DNA of 64,000 nt, from contig CM041297.1 in NCBI GenBank assembly GCA_023052935.1, forward strand, positions 4,578,280-4,642,279. Reading direction: 5' to 3'. Positions 19,743-31,424 of this stretch are shown piece by piece. The notes under the pieces are model-generated. The model did no database searches. It had not been told where the DNA came from and saw only the letters and a list, made by a program, of their open reading frames with translations. Origin of the DNA: Piezodorus guildinii (Eukaryota > Arthropoda > Insecta > Hemiptera > Pentatomidae). The position numbers and the translations under genes are program-made. Position 1 is the first letter of the stretch, and every line of letters begins with the position of its first letter.

Positions 19743-20110
19743 TATATATCTCTATGTAAAATTATAAAACAATTTTGGTTTCCGCAAACTCCTTCTAAAC
19801 CACGAGACGGATTTTGGTAAGTGTTTCACCATATTTAGGGCATTCTTTTTTTAAGGTTTAAAAGTAAAATACATTGCAATAGAGCTTTCAATAGAGAAAA
19901 ATAAATTTCCTGTAACCAAGTCATCAAAAAAGTATTCCTAAAATACAAGTAGTAATATAGACGTATAATACACCGTTAGAAAACGGAAATTTTTTGAAAA
20001 GTTTATATACAATAAATGCAATTGTACAAGTTAATACAAATAAATATGTTATTAGGCCATTAATTGGTAAAGAGGGAGGTTACAATAGTTAAATGTACAA
20101 GATCGTGCGT
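19743..20110 (+). repeat. Interspersed repeat G, copy 2
   Basis: Direct copy of 14755-15130 (CGCAAACTCC, GTAAAATACATTG, AGTAATATAGACGTATAATA), with a 50-bp insertion near 19895. Confidence 0.6.
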
Positions 20111-20958
20111 ATTATATTCTTTCATGTGAGTGTCACTCGCTACACTGTTACTTTTTACTCAAAAATCTGTCACTGAAAAATGTTTTCACTCACGATAGGT
20201 CTCTAGACAGTAAAACGTATTACACAACAATAATATCTCCTTCTCTCTTTCTTGGATTTTTCAGTCTACTTATGACGAAAAAAAACAAAAGTCTATCAAC
20301 ATGTTTTTTTTTTTTGTGTTGTATTTTAATATTTTTATATTTTGAGTAACCCACTTTGAGACAATAAAAAAAAAAATATCTTAATTATTATTTAACTCAT
20401 ATATTTTTTTTTCCCAACGTAACACATTCACTACGCAATATTATAGACATTTTTTTACCGAACCAAATCGTGACTAAGTCCATAAACTAATATTGTTACT
20501 AATTAATTCAAATTTAATAAAATTTCATAGAAACAGATGTTTCACTGTAAACGAAATGGGAATCCTATATATCCTATATGAACGCTTAACTATTAAAATG
20601 GGATATAAATAGTTCATTTGAAACATCAAATATTAATAAACAGAATAAAATATAAACCGTTCTTATATCTGTAGTTTTTGATTGTCCGCTAATTTAAAAT
20701 AATATTCTATCTGCCAGATCAAATTTCGCAAAAGCTGCTTTAGAAAAATGGTGGTATTGTGAGGGAGAGGTGCATTAGTTAATAGCCGACGCCTGCACTA
20801 ATCAACGAAGTGGACTTGTCTTTACAAAATGATTCGCCATCTCAAATTACGATTTCCGTCTGGAAATAATCATGAATTTATCAAGTTGAAACTTATTTGA
20901 GATAAAACACCTGTACTTTAATCCATTATTTCAGTAGTAAATTGATAATTATTTTTTT
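20111..20958. other. AT-rich spacer
   Basis: No gene or classified repeat seen. TTTCATAGAAACAGATGTTTCACTG near 20522 resembles a decayed HINE segment. Confidence 0.35.
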
Positions 20959-21859
20959 ACTTTCACTTACTATATATAGTAAGGGGAAGTATTGCGATCG
21001 TGAAAATTTTCGAATTCCAGTTTTCAACGGAAATACACGTTTTAGGGTCCCCTGAGTCCAAATAACCAAGTCCCGAAAAAAGGTCTGTGTGTGTGTCTGT
21101 GTGTGTGTGGTAACTCCCGGACGGAAACGGTAAGTCCTATGAAACTGAAATTTCATATTTAAGACATCTATACGCCCGAGACGTGACAAAACTTTTTTCA
21201 TCAAAATGAGCTTACCAGAAGAGGCACTTTATACCATGCATTTTGCACCTTTTTTCGATTTTCTCAAAAATGGTTCCGACGATTTTGATTAAACTCGCTA
21301 TATCGATGTAAAATTTAATGGGCTTTAATATCATGTAGGTTTTATTTAGATAAAAATGGTCTGACAGGGCTTAAATGCCGATATTTTAAATTTTCTTCCC
21401 TTAAAGTACCTTTAATTTTGTAGATTCAATAATAATAACTAGATTATCTTGTTAACGCTGATGAAAAACTGGTAAATATATAAATTGAATAAATTTGATA
21501 CCGAACTAAAGGAGAAAACAGAAAAAATATTTTTTTAATGCAATTTTTCGTTTTTGAACATAAGAGCAGTAATATACATGTATGATATACCGTTGGAAAG
21601 CTAAAGATTTTAGAAATATTATCATCTCATACACAAGCTTTTAAAAGTTAATAGAGAGTGATGAAATGAACATAACACTAACTTATTATTTTAGATAATA
21701 ATATAATAGATATTTGAATCAAACACATGTTTCTATAGAAATTTAATTTAATTAATTCCTTAATAATTTCACGTATTTTTATCTCTAACTGTATATGAAA
21801 ATTCTTTCGTTGATTTTAAAAATGGAGGTAAGTGAAAGTTGTGTGCTGCCCGCACCAGA
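20959..21859 (-). mobile_element. HINE-like repeat, copy H5 (complete)
   Basis: Best reverse-oriented copy. It starts ACTTTCACTTACTATATATA with the 18-bp palindrome CTTACTATATATAGTAAG at 20966-20983, then AGTATTGCGATCGTGAAAAT, a TG tract (21086-21107), the core AGTAATATACATGTATGATA (21570) and ends GGTAAGTGAAAGTTGTGTGC...CGCACCAGA before a T-run. Close in sequence to H1 and H12. Confidence 0.85.
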
Positions 21860-22179
21860 TTTTTTAATCTAGGTATATATTTTTAAAAATAAATGTATTA
21901 TTATAAAAAAACTGTAGGAAAATTAATTATAAATTAATGGTAAGCGATTAATAGTTATGAAAAATAATGAAAATAGACGCTTTTATATAGCCTGCTGTCA
22001 ATGGGAGGCTCATTATACAACATTGGTCTGTTGCCCGAAACCGATTTCGATGATACATTTTTTTTTTGTTAAAGTTAATTTAATTATTTATTAGGATTCC
22101 TAAATTCGTTTGACGGATTTTTTTAAACTAAATAATTAGATTAGCGAGAACTCAAATTTCGAATGGGAAGCCATGTTTA
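21860..22179. other. Spacer
   Basis: AT-rich, no feature recognised. Confidence 0.4.
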
Positions 22180-22547
22180 ATTTCACTTACCTATATATGA
22201 AAGATATAGTAAGATGAAAGTATTGCGATCTTGAAAACTTTCGGATTCCAGTTTTAAACGCAAATACACGTTTTAGGGTCATCTGAGTACAAAGAACTAA
22301 GTCGCGCGAAAAATTCATGGTCTGTGTAAAAGGTCTGTGGTAAGTCTAGCACGAAAACGAAGTAGTCTGATTGAAATAGTCTAACGGGGCTTAAATGCTA
22401 ATATTTTTTTTTTTTTTTTTATTATTAAACATATTTATTGATATTTACAACTGTATAAATATATACAACAAGTAAATGTGATGGATACAGTAATCTGACA
22501 TGAAATACATGAAGAGATGCCACCCATCGGCAGCACTCTAAAAAATT

Positions 22548-25244
22548 TTAAACTAGAAGGTCTCGGGGCCATCTTCTTTTCAGACGCCTCGGAGGATTAT
22601 CAGGAATAGAAGAGGATGATAGGATAGAAACTAGTGGATTAGAGTGGAAATGGAGCTTTTCATGGAATGATTGATATCTGGTTCGGGCTAATTCAGTAAC
22701 ATATGGGATATTAAGGTCTTTATGGATGAGCTTATTCGTGACAAAGTAAGGAGCGTTAAGGATTTTACGAAGGATTTTTGATTGTGAGGATTGGATACGA
22801 GAAGAATTTGATGGTTTGGTAGAGCCCCATAGCTCTACTCCGTAAGTCCATATCGGTCTTATGATGGTCATATAAATAAGTCTTTTGTAATTAAGTGGAA
22901 GATTGGAGCGTTTGTCCAGTAAGTGTTGGAGTAGTCGAAAACGTCGGGCAGTTTCTTGTCTTTTCAGTCTTGTATGGGGATTCCAAGTCAGACGTTTGTC
23001 AAGGTGGAGTCCGAGGTATCGAATCTGTTCAACAGGGGCTAGTGGAGTGTCATTAAAGGATACTGTGGGGCAGGAAGTCATTGGTTTACGGCGTGGGGTA
23101 AAGGTTATTTGGTGAGATTTGTTAGAATTAATTTTAATTCTCCATTTCTGACACCATACATCAAGGTCTCGGATGTGGGATTGAAGAGTGTGGGAGGCAG
23201 TAAATGGATCATTATCTACTGATAGCACACACGTGTCATCAGCATAAGTTGAAAGGAAAGTATTAGGATGGGTTGGGATATCAGCTGTATAGACTGTATA
23301 AAGGACAGGCCCTAGGATGCTGCCTTGGGGAATACCAGCAGATTAAGAAAAAAGGGAGGAATAGGAGTTGTGGTGATTTATTTGGAAAGATCTATCAGCA
23401 AGGTAGGACTGTATAATAAGAAAATAAGTAGGAGGGAGAAATAGGCGGAGCTTGTAAAGCAATCCCGGGTGCCAGACTCGGTCAAAGGCCTGTTCTACGT
23501 CAAGAAAGGCTCCCGTGCAGTACAATCCGCGTTCCAACGCAGAGGAGACAACGTCCACCACACGATGACATTGCTGGATAGTGGAGTGAGATGTACGGAA
23601 ACCGAATTGATGATCTGGAATAATATGATGGGAATCAAGGATTGGGTATATTCGTTTCAGAAGGAGTTTTTCCAGAATTTTTCCCATAATACATAAAAGA
23701 GATATGGGACGGTAGGAAGATGGATTTTCAGGTGACTTTTTGGGCTTAGGGATCATTTTTACTATGGATAATTTTCAGGAGGCAGGAAAATAAGTAGTAC
23801 GGAGTACGGCATTGTAGATGTAGGTGAGGAATAGGATGGCTTTTCGAGGGAGATGTTTCAAGATATGGGAAGCTATTTGGTCATGGCCAGGAGCTTTTCG
23901 AGCAGGTAATCTATGAATGATATTGGATATTTCTGAAGGATGGAAAGCTTTAGGTGGTAGGGTCATTTGGAGGGGAATAGTTAGGTCTTCTTCTATTTTT
24001 TCAAGGTGCTCGGGATTAAGGATATCTGGGTGGGGAGTATAAGTATTGTAAAGATGTTGTCCAAATATCTGGGCTTTCTCTTCGTCAGATATTGTCCAGG
24101 TTTGGTTTTCAGTCAGGAGTGGATGGTTACAGTCTTTGAACTTAAGAAGTTTTTTTGTGGTTGTCCATAATGATTTGTCTGTTGTAGTAAGATTTTCAGT
24201 AAAGCTGAGTAAATTTTGAATTTTGTATGTTTTTATTTCTGACTTGAGTTTGTTTGTTAGTTTGGTATAATAAGTTTTGTCAGTTGGGTATCGAGTCTTA
24301 TGCCACTTCGATCTCGCTCTGCGTTTTTCTTTTATTAAGAATCGAATGTGCTGTGGCAGATCAGTATGTTGAGTATCATTAATGTTAGTGGTCTTTGTGT
24401 TGTCAATAATACTGCAAGTTATGGAGTCAGTCAGTTTTTTTACAGCTATATCAATATCATTGTTTGTCTTGAGTGGAGTGTTCAAGTCCAATTTGCTTTC
24501 CAAGTCCAGTCGAAATACGTCCCAGCTTACTCGTCCTTTGATCAATGTAGGAGGAAGGGGTTTAGGAACAAAACTGGAATGCAAGGAAAGCAAAACCGGG
24601 CTATGATCTGAGGAAAGGTCGTTCAGTGATCTGATTATTGTTTGGGAGGAGGAAATTTGAGAGGAGATAAATATATCCAGGATATCAGGTTTTTTTTTTA
24701 GAGATGTTGGCCAATATGTGGGATTCATGGGTGAGAGGACAGTATAGCTATGGGAAGTCAAAACACTGGAAAGGAGATTACCTCGGGAGTTGGAAGTTCG
24801 GCAACCCCACCGTTGGTGTTTAGCATTATAGTCTCCTCCAGCGATAAAGCGCGGTCCGAGGGATCGAAACAGGGTTTCAAGTTGGTTAAAGGAAAGGGAA
24901 ATACCAGGAGGACTGTATACAGCTGCGAGGGTGAGATGGAAAGGACGAGTGGAAATGGTCACTGAGGTTGATTGTATGGCGTCAGTTGGAGTAGATGGAA
25001 TAAGGGAATGAGGTAAGGACTTATGGATAAGGATGCATGACCCGGCATGGGAAGTGTTGTCTGGGTGGTCCGATCTATATGTGATGTAGTCACGTATGTA
25101 AAAACGTGTTCGTCGTGTAAAGTGAGTTTCAGTCAAAAGTGCTATGTCAATATGGTTGTCATGGAGAAATATGTCCAATTCGTCACGGTGGTTGAGTAGA
25201 CCGTTAGCGTTCCACAATAGGATTGCTAGGGGCTTTACACTCAT
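22548..25244 (-). pseudogene. J1 ORF2: AP endonuclease and reverse transcriptase
   Basis: One frame of 898 codons from ATG 25244 to the end at 22548, broken by two in-frame stops: TGA at 23775-23777 (after YFPAS) and TAA at 23343-23345 (after YSSLFS). Apurinic endonuclease: LLWNANGLL (about residue 9), LLTETHF (36), AGGDYNAKHQRWG (136) and SSDHSPVLL (217). Reverse transcriptase: SSYRPISLL, FLDVEQAFDRVW, SAGIPQGSILGP and the catalytic YADD near residue 666. C-terminus ends PPRRLKRRWPRDLLV. There is no RNase H domain, as usual for Jockey. The protein would nick the target and prime reverse transcription on it. The 61583 copy has sense codons at the second stop. The ATG overlaps the ORF1 stop as ATGA. 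Confidence 0.93.
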
Positions 25245-26882
25245 TGTGAGAGATTAAATGGGATTTGGGTAAGGATTCTAGTGAGAAGGGTGATTAGTGG
25301 TAGGATAGTTTCTTTAAGATCTGAGAGAAAGGACTGAAGAATGGAGCATATGTTGAAAGGATCTTGGTTGGGATACGGCTGTGGGTAAGAGACTTGTGGA
25401 TGGCTTGTATAGTCAGGATTGTTGGCTTGGGGCTGGACTCGCCGTGGGGTAGGATGATGTTCAGTCCGCTGAGGTACTTGAGGCGAGGGGTTTGGTTGAG
25501 TCAGCTGAACAGAAGGAGATGGTATGTGGGGAGGATGTTCAGGAGGCAATTTTACCCGTAAGGGTAGAAGATGAGGAGGAAGGGATCGATTTGCAGGTTG
25601 TGGGGTAGGATGGGAGGCAGGAGGCTTGGTTTGGGATTTAGGAGGCGCCTGTCGTCGTGGCTGTTGATTCTTGTTGGCGATGATCTGGGAGGAAGGCTTT
25701 TTGGTGTGCTCTGTGAGTTCCTTGATGGCAGTTGTATTTGGCAGCTGTTGAACGACGACACCTGTTTGTTTCACAATTTCCGGGAAGTTAGTAAAATCCA
25801 AATCAGGTACCTGCGGGCGAATCTGCTGTTCCACTCGTGGTTCCGCTAGGTGCTGTGTCCTCTGCCTTAGAAGATTTTTATATACGCTACAGCCCCTATA
25901 GCTAGCCGGATGGCCTTCACCACAAAGTGCACACTTTGCAGGTTCATTAAGGGGTTTGAGGCATGTATCAGAGGTGTGTGGCCCGGCACACTTAACACAC
26001 CTAGCAGGGTGATGGCAGTAGGACTTTGTGTGCCCTAAAGTTTGACATCTGGTGCACTGGACGATTATTGTTCTCTGTCTGTCTTGGCTCTTCAAACCGA
26101 ACTGTAGAATATACCAGCCGTCTTACCTGGAATATCTCCATGTTGTTCCTGGCTGGCTCCAAATCCACGAAAAACAGGGGCAACGCATATTTTTTCTTGG
26201 GGTGCGTTACAGAAGAGATGTTTCTAACGTTATGGCCAATTTCTTCTAGGCCGCTTTTGATGGCTTCAGTAGGAGTGGATGAGTGGAGCCCTCTCAAAAC
26301 TACTCTATAAGGCTTATCTTGTTTTAGTTGGTAGCAATGGAAATCAAAATTTTTTGTACTTAAATAAGTGATCAGTTTTTTGTAACTCTCCTTATTAGTG
26401 GTGTTAATTTTTATGTCATTTGTACGTGAAAAACATTGAAAGTTTGGCTGGCCAATTAGATCAGAAATTTCTTTACCGAACGAAAGGAAATTATTTATAT
26501 TTGAGACACATATTGGAGGTGGTTCGGGGTCAGAAAATCCTTGTGGTTCCGGGAGTTGGTTTTTTATGTTGGCATTAGCTGAAGTGCTAGAGGTAGAAGT
26601 AGAAGCAGTAGGTTTTGAAGTAGATGGCACCGTCGACTCATTTAGGTTGGCTGCAGTGGTACTGCGAGTTTTAGGTGGTGATGGCATTGTTTTTGATTGC
26701 TGTTTGGTCTTAGCCGCTTTGTTTGTTTTTTTATTTGGTGAGTTACCAGCGGAACCAGTGTTCTTTCTCTGGCGTTTCTGTAGTGACCGTGGCTTTAAAT
26801 ACTGTGAGTCTGACTCGCTTATTTCAGAAAAGGGAGTCTCCCCCTCCGAGTCGTCACAAGATTGGGTCTGATCTAGATCCAT
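25241..26882 (-). pseudogene. J1 ORF1: gag-like nucleic-acid-binding protein
   Basis: Starts at ATG 26882 (MDLDQTQSCDDSEGE). A Ser/Thr/Lys-rich N-terminus is followed by the conserved Jockey gag region (LPLFFVDLEP, VRRLVYSTVRFEEPRQ). The frame then shifts at a tandem CTGTCTGT (26075-26082 on plus); beyond it come the zinc knuckles: VQCTRCQTLGHTKSYC, RCVKCAGPHTSDTC and KCALCGEGHPASYRGC, all of CCHC type, and a Pro/Gln-rich tail. Stop TGA at 25241-25243 overlaps the ORF2 ATG. The protein would package the LINE RNA. An extra 4-base repeat unit is the most economical explanation of the shift; inference from the reading frames only. Confidence 0.88.
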
Positions 26883-27491
26883 AACTTAATTTAATAAGAA
26901 AAAAAAACTGTAAAAATGACATATATATATATACCTAAAGAAATTAAAGAGACCTATAAAAATTGAACAAAATATATATAATTATTAGAAAAGAAATATA
27001 TACTTAAAGAAATTAATAATTAAGAAAATTAACCTTAAAGATCTTAAAACTAAACTATTTACAATTATTTACATATGCATTAAAAAAGAAAAAAAAAGGA
27101 AACATTTCTAAGTTAATGAAAATAAATAAATAAATGTCTTAAAGAACAAAATAAAATAGAAAAGAAAAACTCAATTGAGGAATAAAACTAATGTTTATAA
27201 ATTACGTCGTTGAACAACAGTCCTAGCCGAGACCTTGTCAACACTAGGGAAGGATTAGCCGGCACAGCTGGCCCTTATCTCCAGCCCATGCCGTCACCAG
27301 TCTGTAATGGTCTTTAAAACAAAACACCACTCACCTCTCTTTTGTGTTCGGTAAAGTATTCAATAGTGCAATATCTCACGATTCACAAAGTTTGAAGGAT
27401 ATTCATGCGATAACACAGTGATGAGAAGGTAAGAAAGATAGAGCTATACGTATAGTGAACTGTACTCGCAGCCATGACACTTGAAACTATC
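26883..27491 (-). promoter_or_regulatory. 5' UTR and internal promoter region of J1
   Basis: About 600 bp upstream of ORF1 with no long frame, moderately GC-rich at its distal end (27220-27480). Jockey elements carry an internal pol II promoter in this region; no specific motif was confirmed here. Confidence 0.45.
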
Positions 27492-27582
27492 GCCAATATT
27501 TTAAATTTTATTTTACCAAAGTATTTTTAATTTTGTAGATTTTATATAAATAACCATATGATCATTTTACAGTGATAAAAAA

Positions 27583-28433
27583 TCTGGTGCGGGCAACACA
27601 CGACTTTCACTTTCCTCCTTTTTTAAAATCGATTAAAGAATTTTCAAATACAGTAAGAGATAAAAATGAGTGAAACCATTAAAGAGTTAATTAAATGGAA
27701 TTTCTATAGAAACATTTGTTTCATTAAAAAATCTATTATATTATTATCTAAAATAATCAGTTTTATCGGGTTTTCATCACTCTTTATTAACTTTTACAAG
27801 TTTGTGCATTAGATAATATTTATTCTAAAAGCTTTAGCTTTCCAACGGTATATCATACATGTATACTACTGCTCTTGTGTACAAAAACGAAAAATTGCAT
27901 TAAAAATATATTTTTATTTTTTCTCCTTTAGTTGAATATCGAATTCACTCATTTATATATTTATCTGTTTTTCATCAGTAGTAACAAGATAATATAATTA
28001 TTTTTATAGAATCAACAAAATTAAAGGTACTTTAGAAGAATAAAATTTAAAATATCTTTATTTAATCCATGTCCAGACTATTTTAATCAGAATTAAACCT
28101 ACATGATATTCGATATAGCGAGTTTAATCAAAATCGTCGGAACCGTTTCCGAGAAAATTGAAAAAGGTGCAAAATGCATGGTATAAAGTGGTTCATCCGG
28201 TAAGCTCATTTTCATGAAAAAGGTTTTGTAACGTCACGTGCGTATATTTGTCTTAAATATGGAATTTCAGTTTCATAGGACTTTTCGTTTCTGCCAGGGA
28301 GTTACCACACACAGACCTTTTTGCGGGACTTGGTTATTTGGACTCAGGGAACCCTAAAACGTGTATTTCCGTTAAATACTGGAATTCGATAATTTTCACG
28401 ATCCCAATACTTTCCCTTACAGTATGTGAAAGT
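27583..28433 (+). mobile_element. HINE-like repeat, copy H7, nested in H6
   Basis: TCTGGTGCGGGCAACACACG to CAGTATGTGAAAGT, inserted in an A-run (CAGTGATAAAAAA) of HINE H6. The CA tract is reduced to CACACACAG and the 3' palindrome has been lost, leaving TTACAGTATGTGAAAGT. Confidence 0.8.
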
Positions 28434-29047
28434 TAAAAAAAAGATAAATGTATAAGTTTAAAGAATTCGATATCAAAAATATTTATTTTTACAAAGTAAT
28501 ATAGATGCACAATATATCGCTGGAAAGCTAAAGATATTAGAACAAATATTATCTTATATACAAAATTTTAAAAGGGCATAAACATCACTGATTATTAAAC
28601 GTAAAAATTTAATATTTTTGTTTTATTTAATCTAAATCATATGTTTCCTGCGAAACTGAATAAACGTTATATTTGAATTAGCTGAAAACTTTTTTTTTTT
28701 CAATTTTAATAGTTCTTAAATTTATTTTAAGAGCTGATCCATGTGGGCCGTGTGTTGCTGGCACCAGATATATATTTTTCCAATTTCGATTGCTCGTAAA
28801 CTAGTAGAGAAATAATTAAACCCTTTTGATTTCTATATTGAGCGAGGTTTAATGAATAATTATAAATTTAAGGGGCGTAAAATTCAGGTACTTTATCGCC
28901 ATAGCAGTGTCCGCTTCAATATTTTATTCCATAAAACTGAGCGGTATATATTGCCTTGTAAAATAACTTCATACCGTTTTTCAATATTTCAATTTCATAT
29001 TCTTTGCGCTTGACTAACGTTCAAAACTTCCACTCTATTACAAAAAA

Positions 29048-30235
29048 TCTGGTGCGCGCAACACACGACTTTCACTTACCTCTGTTTAAGATTTTTTAAA
29101 TACATTTAAAGATACAAATAAATCGTTAAAGAATTAATTATTTTGAATGTCAATAGAAACACGTGTTTCATTAAATAATCTATTATATTACTTTCACTTA
29201 CTATATATAGTAAGGGGAAGTATTGCGATCGAGAAAATTTTCGAATTCCAATTTTCAACGGATATACACTTTTTAGGGTCCCCTGAGTCCAAATAAGTCC
29301 CGCAAAAAGGTTTGTGTGTGTGTGTTAACTCCCGGGCAAAAACGATAAGTCCTATGAAACTAAAATTTCATATTTAAGACAACTATACGCCCGAGACGTG
29401 ACAAAACTTTTTTTATCAAAATGAGCTTACCAGAAGAGGCACTTTATACCATGCATTTTGCACCTTTTATCGTTTTTAACGAAAACGGTTCCGAAGATTT
29501 TGAATAAACTCGCTATATCGATGTAAAATTCAATGTTCTTTAATATTATGTAGGTTTTATTCTGATTAAAATGGTCTGACAGGGCTTAAATGCCGATATT
29601 TTGAATTTTCTTCCTCTAAAGTACCTTTAATTTTGTAGATTATCTTATAATTATAAAAATAACTATATTATCTTGTCAACGCTGATAAAAAACAGGTAAA
29701 TATATAAATTGAATAAATTCGATAACCAACTAAAGGAGAAAACAGAAAAAATATTTTTTTAATTCAATTTTTCGTTTTTTATGATAAGAGCAGTAATATA
29801 CATGTATGATATACCGTTGAAAAGCTAAAGATTTTAGAAAAAATAATATCTCATACACAAGCTTTTAAAATTGATTAGAGAATGATAAAATAAACATAAA
29901 ACTAACTGATTATTTTAGATAATAATATAATAGATTTTTTAATAAAACACATGTTTCTATATAAATTCAATTTCATTAATTCCTTAATAGGTTCAAGTAT
30001 TTTTATCTCTAACTTTTTTTGAAAATTCTTTCATTGACTTTAAAAATTGAGGTAAGTGAAAGTCGTGTTGCCCGCACCAGATTTTCTACAAAAATCAGTT
30101 AGTTTTATTGACTTTTCATCACTCTCCATTAACCTCCTTAATTCCGTGTATGAAATAATATTTTTTCTAAAATCTTTAGCTTCCAACGGTATATTATACA
30201 TGTATATTACTGCTATTATGTTCAAAAACAGAAAT
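29048..30235 (+). mobile_element. HINE-like repeat, copy H8, split by H9
   Basis: Segment 29048-29189 begins TCTGGTGCGCGCAACACACG and stops at TCTATTATATTA. After the inserted copy H9 it resumes at 30082 with AAAAATCAGTTAGTTTTATT and runs to about 30235 (TTCAAAAACAG). Its 3' half is missing. Confidence 0.75.
29190..30081 (-). mobile_element. HINE-like repeat, copy H9, nested in H8
   Basis: Complete reverse-oriented copy: ACTTTCACTTACTATATATA with the palindrome, AGTATTGCGATCGAGAAAAT, a TG tract at 29311-29322, and end GTAAGTGAAAGTCGTGTTGC...CACCAGA. Confidence 0.85.
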
Positions 30236-30794
30236 AGTTGCTTTTACACATCAGTTTCAACTTTAAGTAATATTTTGCTTGGGGAGCCAATATTATATAG
30301 ACAATAGTCAATATTTAAAAACATCAGATCTGAGCAAGAGTATTGCTCAGATCTTTGTCCTTGTTTGGTCTAACCGTAATTATGAAAAATGATTGGGACT
30401 CGACCAAGTGGCAGCTAGAAGTGGACTGTATTGAATGATTGAAAAGAAAAATTGTTGGGATTAAATATTGGTGTATTTTGAACAATTCGGAAAGGTTATG
30501 TATTACGATTTAGGTGGACTACATAATTACTTCTTGGTATGGTGTTTCTCACATTTATCTCTTCATTTCCCTCGCCTTTCGTCCAGCCTAGGGCGACTTT
30601 TTCTTCCTCTACTCCATTCTCATCGCATTGTAGTCAGAAAAGAAGAAGGAAAATGGTGTGTAGCGTGCACGCTTCTGCTGTACTTTTTTTTTTCTCTTCT
30701 TACCATATGTTTTGTAACAAAATATGGCCGCTTGTGGCACATTATTAAATTGAGCGTACATGTTACGCGAACAGTCCTCAACTGGATTAAGAAA

Positions 30795-30942
30795 TTTAGA
30801 AATAGTCAAAAATAAACAAAATAGAAAAACCATAGAGGCTATATATATCAATAAAAATATAGATAACACCGTGAATTTTAAAACTGACTCAAGACATTTA
30901 AGTTATCACTATTCTGATTTAATTAAAAAATTAAAAATATAA
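30795..30942 (+). pseudogene. Penelope-like endonuclease C-terminal fragment
   Basis: NLEIVKNKQNRKTIEAIYIN followed by KNIDNTVNFKTDSRHLSYHY and a stop at 30940-30942. It lines up with NKRRIIESIYITKNLEKSVN of the 18042-18389 protein, including the IEAIYIxKN motif, so it is the last third of the GIY-YIG module. The catalytic GIY-YIG half is missing and replaced by an inverted piece of the element's 3' region. The ATG at 30760 belongs to that inverted piece, not to the protein. Confidence 0.7.
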
Positions 30943-31360
30943 TATAAATAATTAATAATGAATGTTTCAAAAGAATTTCACAATATGAAATAACAATAAC
31001 CATATACAAGTTAACAATTGGTCTAATCCTTAATCCAGTTGAGGACAAAGATCTGAGCAATACTCTTGCTCAGATCTGATGTTTTTAAATATTGACCTAA
31101 TCTTTACTAATTTACCTATCTGAATGTGTGTATTAGTGAAAATGCTGGGAGTTCTGAATATATAACAAGGTAATTTTATAATATTTATTTAACTAAGTAC
31201 TATGTAACATTGTTAATTTTTGCTTTTAATGCCTCCTTCTGTTTTTAAATTTGTTGTTTAATAGTTTTAAATTGTGTTATCAATAGACACCTAATTTATA
31301 AAAAGTTTTTAAATCATTCACTTCAGTTTAATGTAATGGTAATCGCTTAATCTACTTTTT

Positions 31361-31396
31361 AGACTTCTGAAGATGTGACAATATTCCGAAACGTCA
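31361..31396 (+). ncRNA. Hammerhead-like motif of Penelope-like element P3
   Basis: AGACTTCTGAAGATGTGACA then ATATTCCGAAACGTC. CTGAAGA resembles the CUGANGA core, GAAAC the second core segment, and GAC pairs with GTC. Stem II is weak. Penelope-like elements are known to carry hammerheads in this position. Confidence 0.35.
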
Positions 31397-31424
31397 TGTT
31401 GATGTAATAAAAAATTGAGTATTT

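Larger units (their letters stand above)
22406..27491 (-). mobile_element. Jockey LINE J1, nearly full length (about 5.1 kb)
   Basis: Poly(A) is the T-run at 22404-22420; the 5' end lies next to GCCAATATT (27492-27500), matched by GCTAATATT (22397-22405) as an imperfect target duplication inside HINE H6. Contents on the minus strand: 5' UTR of about 600 bp, gag-like ORF1, endonuclease-RT ORF2 and a short 3' UTR. Only one frameshift in ORF1 and two stop codons in ORF2 are visible, so this is a young, recently dead copy and the reference for the shorter J1 fragments. Confidence 0.9.
22180..28769 (-). mobile_element. HINE-like repeat, copy H6, split by a Jockey LINE and another HINE
   Basis: Three segments assemble into one reverse-oriented element: 22180-22405 (3' end to GGGGCTTAAATGCTAATATT), 27492-27582 (GCCAATATTTTAAATTTTA to CAGTGATAAAAA) and 28434-28769 (GATAAATGTATAAGTTTAAA to GTTGCTGGCACCAGA). 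The gaps are occupied by the J1 LINE (22406-27491) and HINE H7 (27583-28433). Segment order agrees with the complete copy H5. Confidence 0.75.
30307..31410 (+). mobile_element. Penelope-like element, copy P3, with perfect 54-bp inverted repeat
   Basis: 30307-30360 and 31043-31096 are exact inverse copies (54 of 54). Each arm holds its own palindrome (AGATCTGAGCAA, loop GAGTA, TTGCTCAGATCT). A further 18 bp of the right arm (31029-31046, CTTAATCCAGTTGAGGAC) is inverted at 30774-30791, so the upstream inverted copy was itself split by a 413-bp insert (30361-30773) bounded by GTCC. The endonuclease C-terminus follows at once (30795-30942), then a 3' UTR with a GAAACGTC motif (31361-31396). Confidence 0.75.

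Noticed and set aside
22903..26871. Plus-strand frames across 22903-26871 and 39804-41982
   Set aside because: They are antisense shadows of the Jockey and I-type LINE proteins, which are supported by domain motifs.
30468..30869. Overlapping plus and minus frames around 30468-30869
   Set aside because: Low-complexity, hydrophobic or Lys-rich translations within the 413-bp insert and inverted Penelope segment; no motif.
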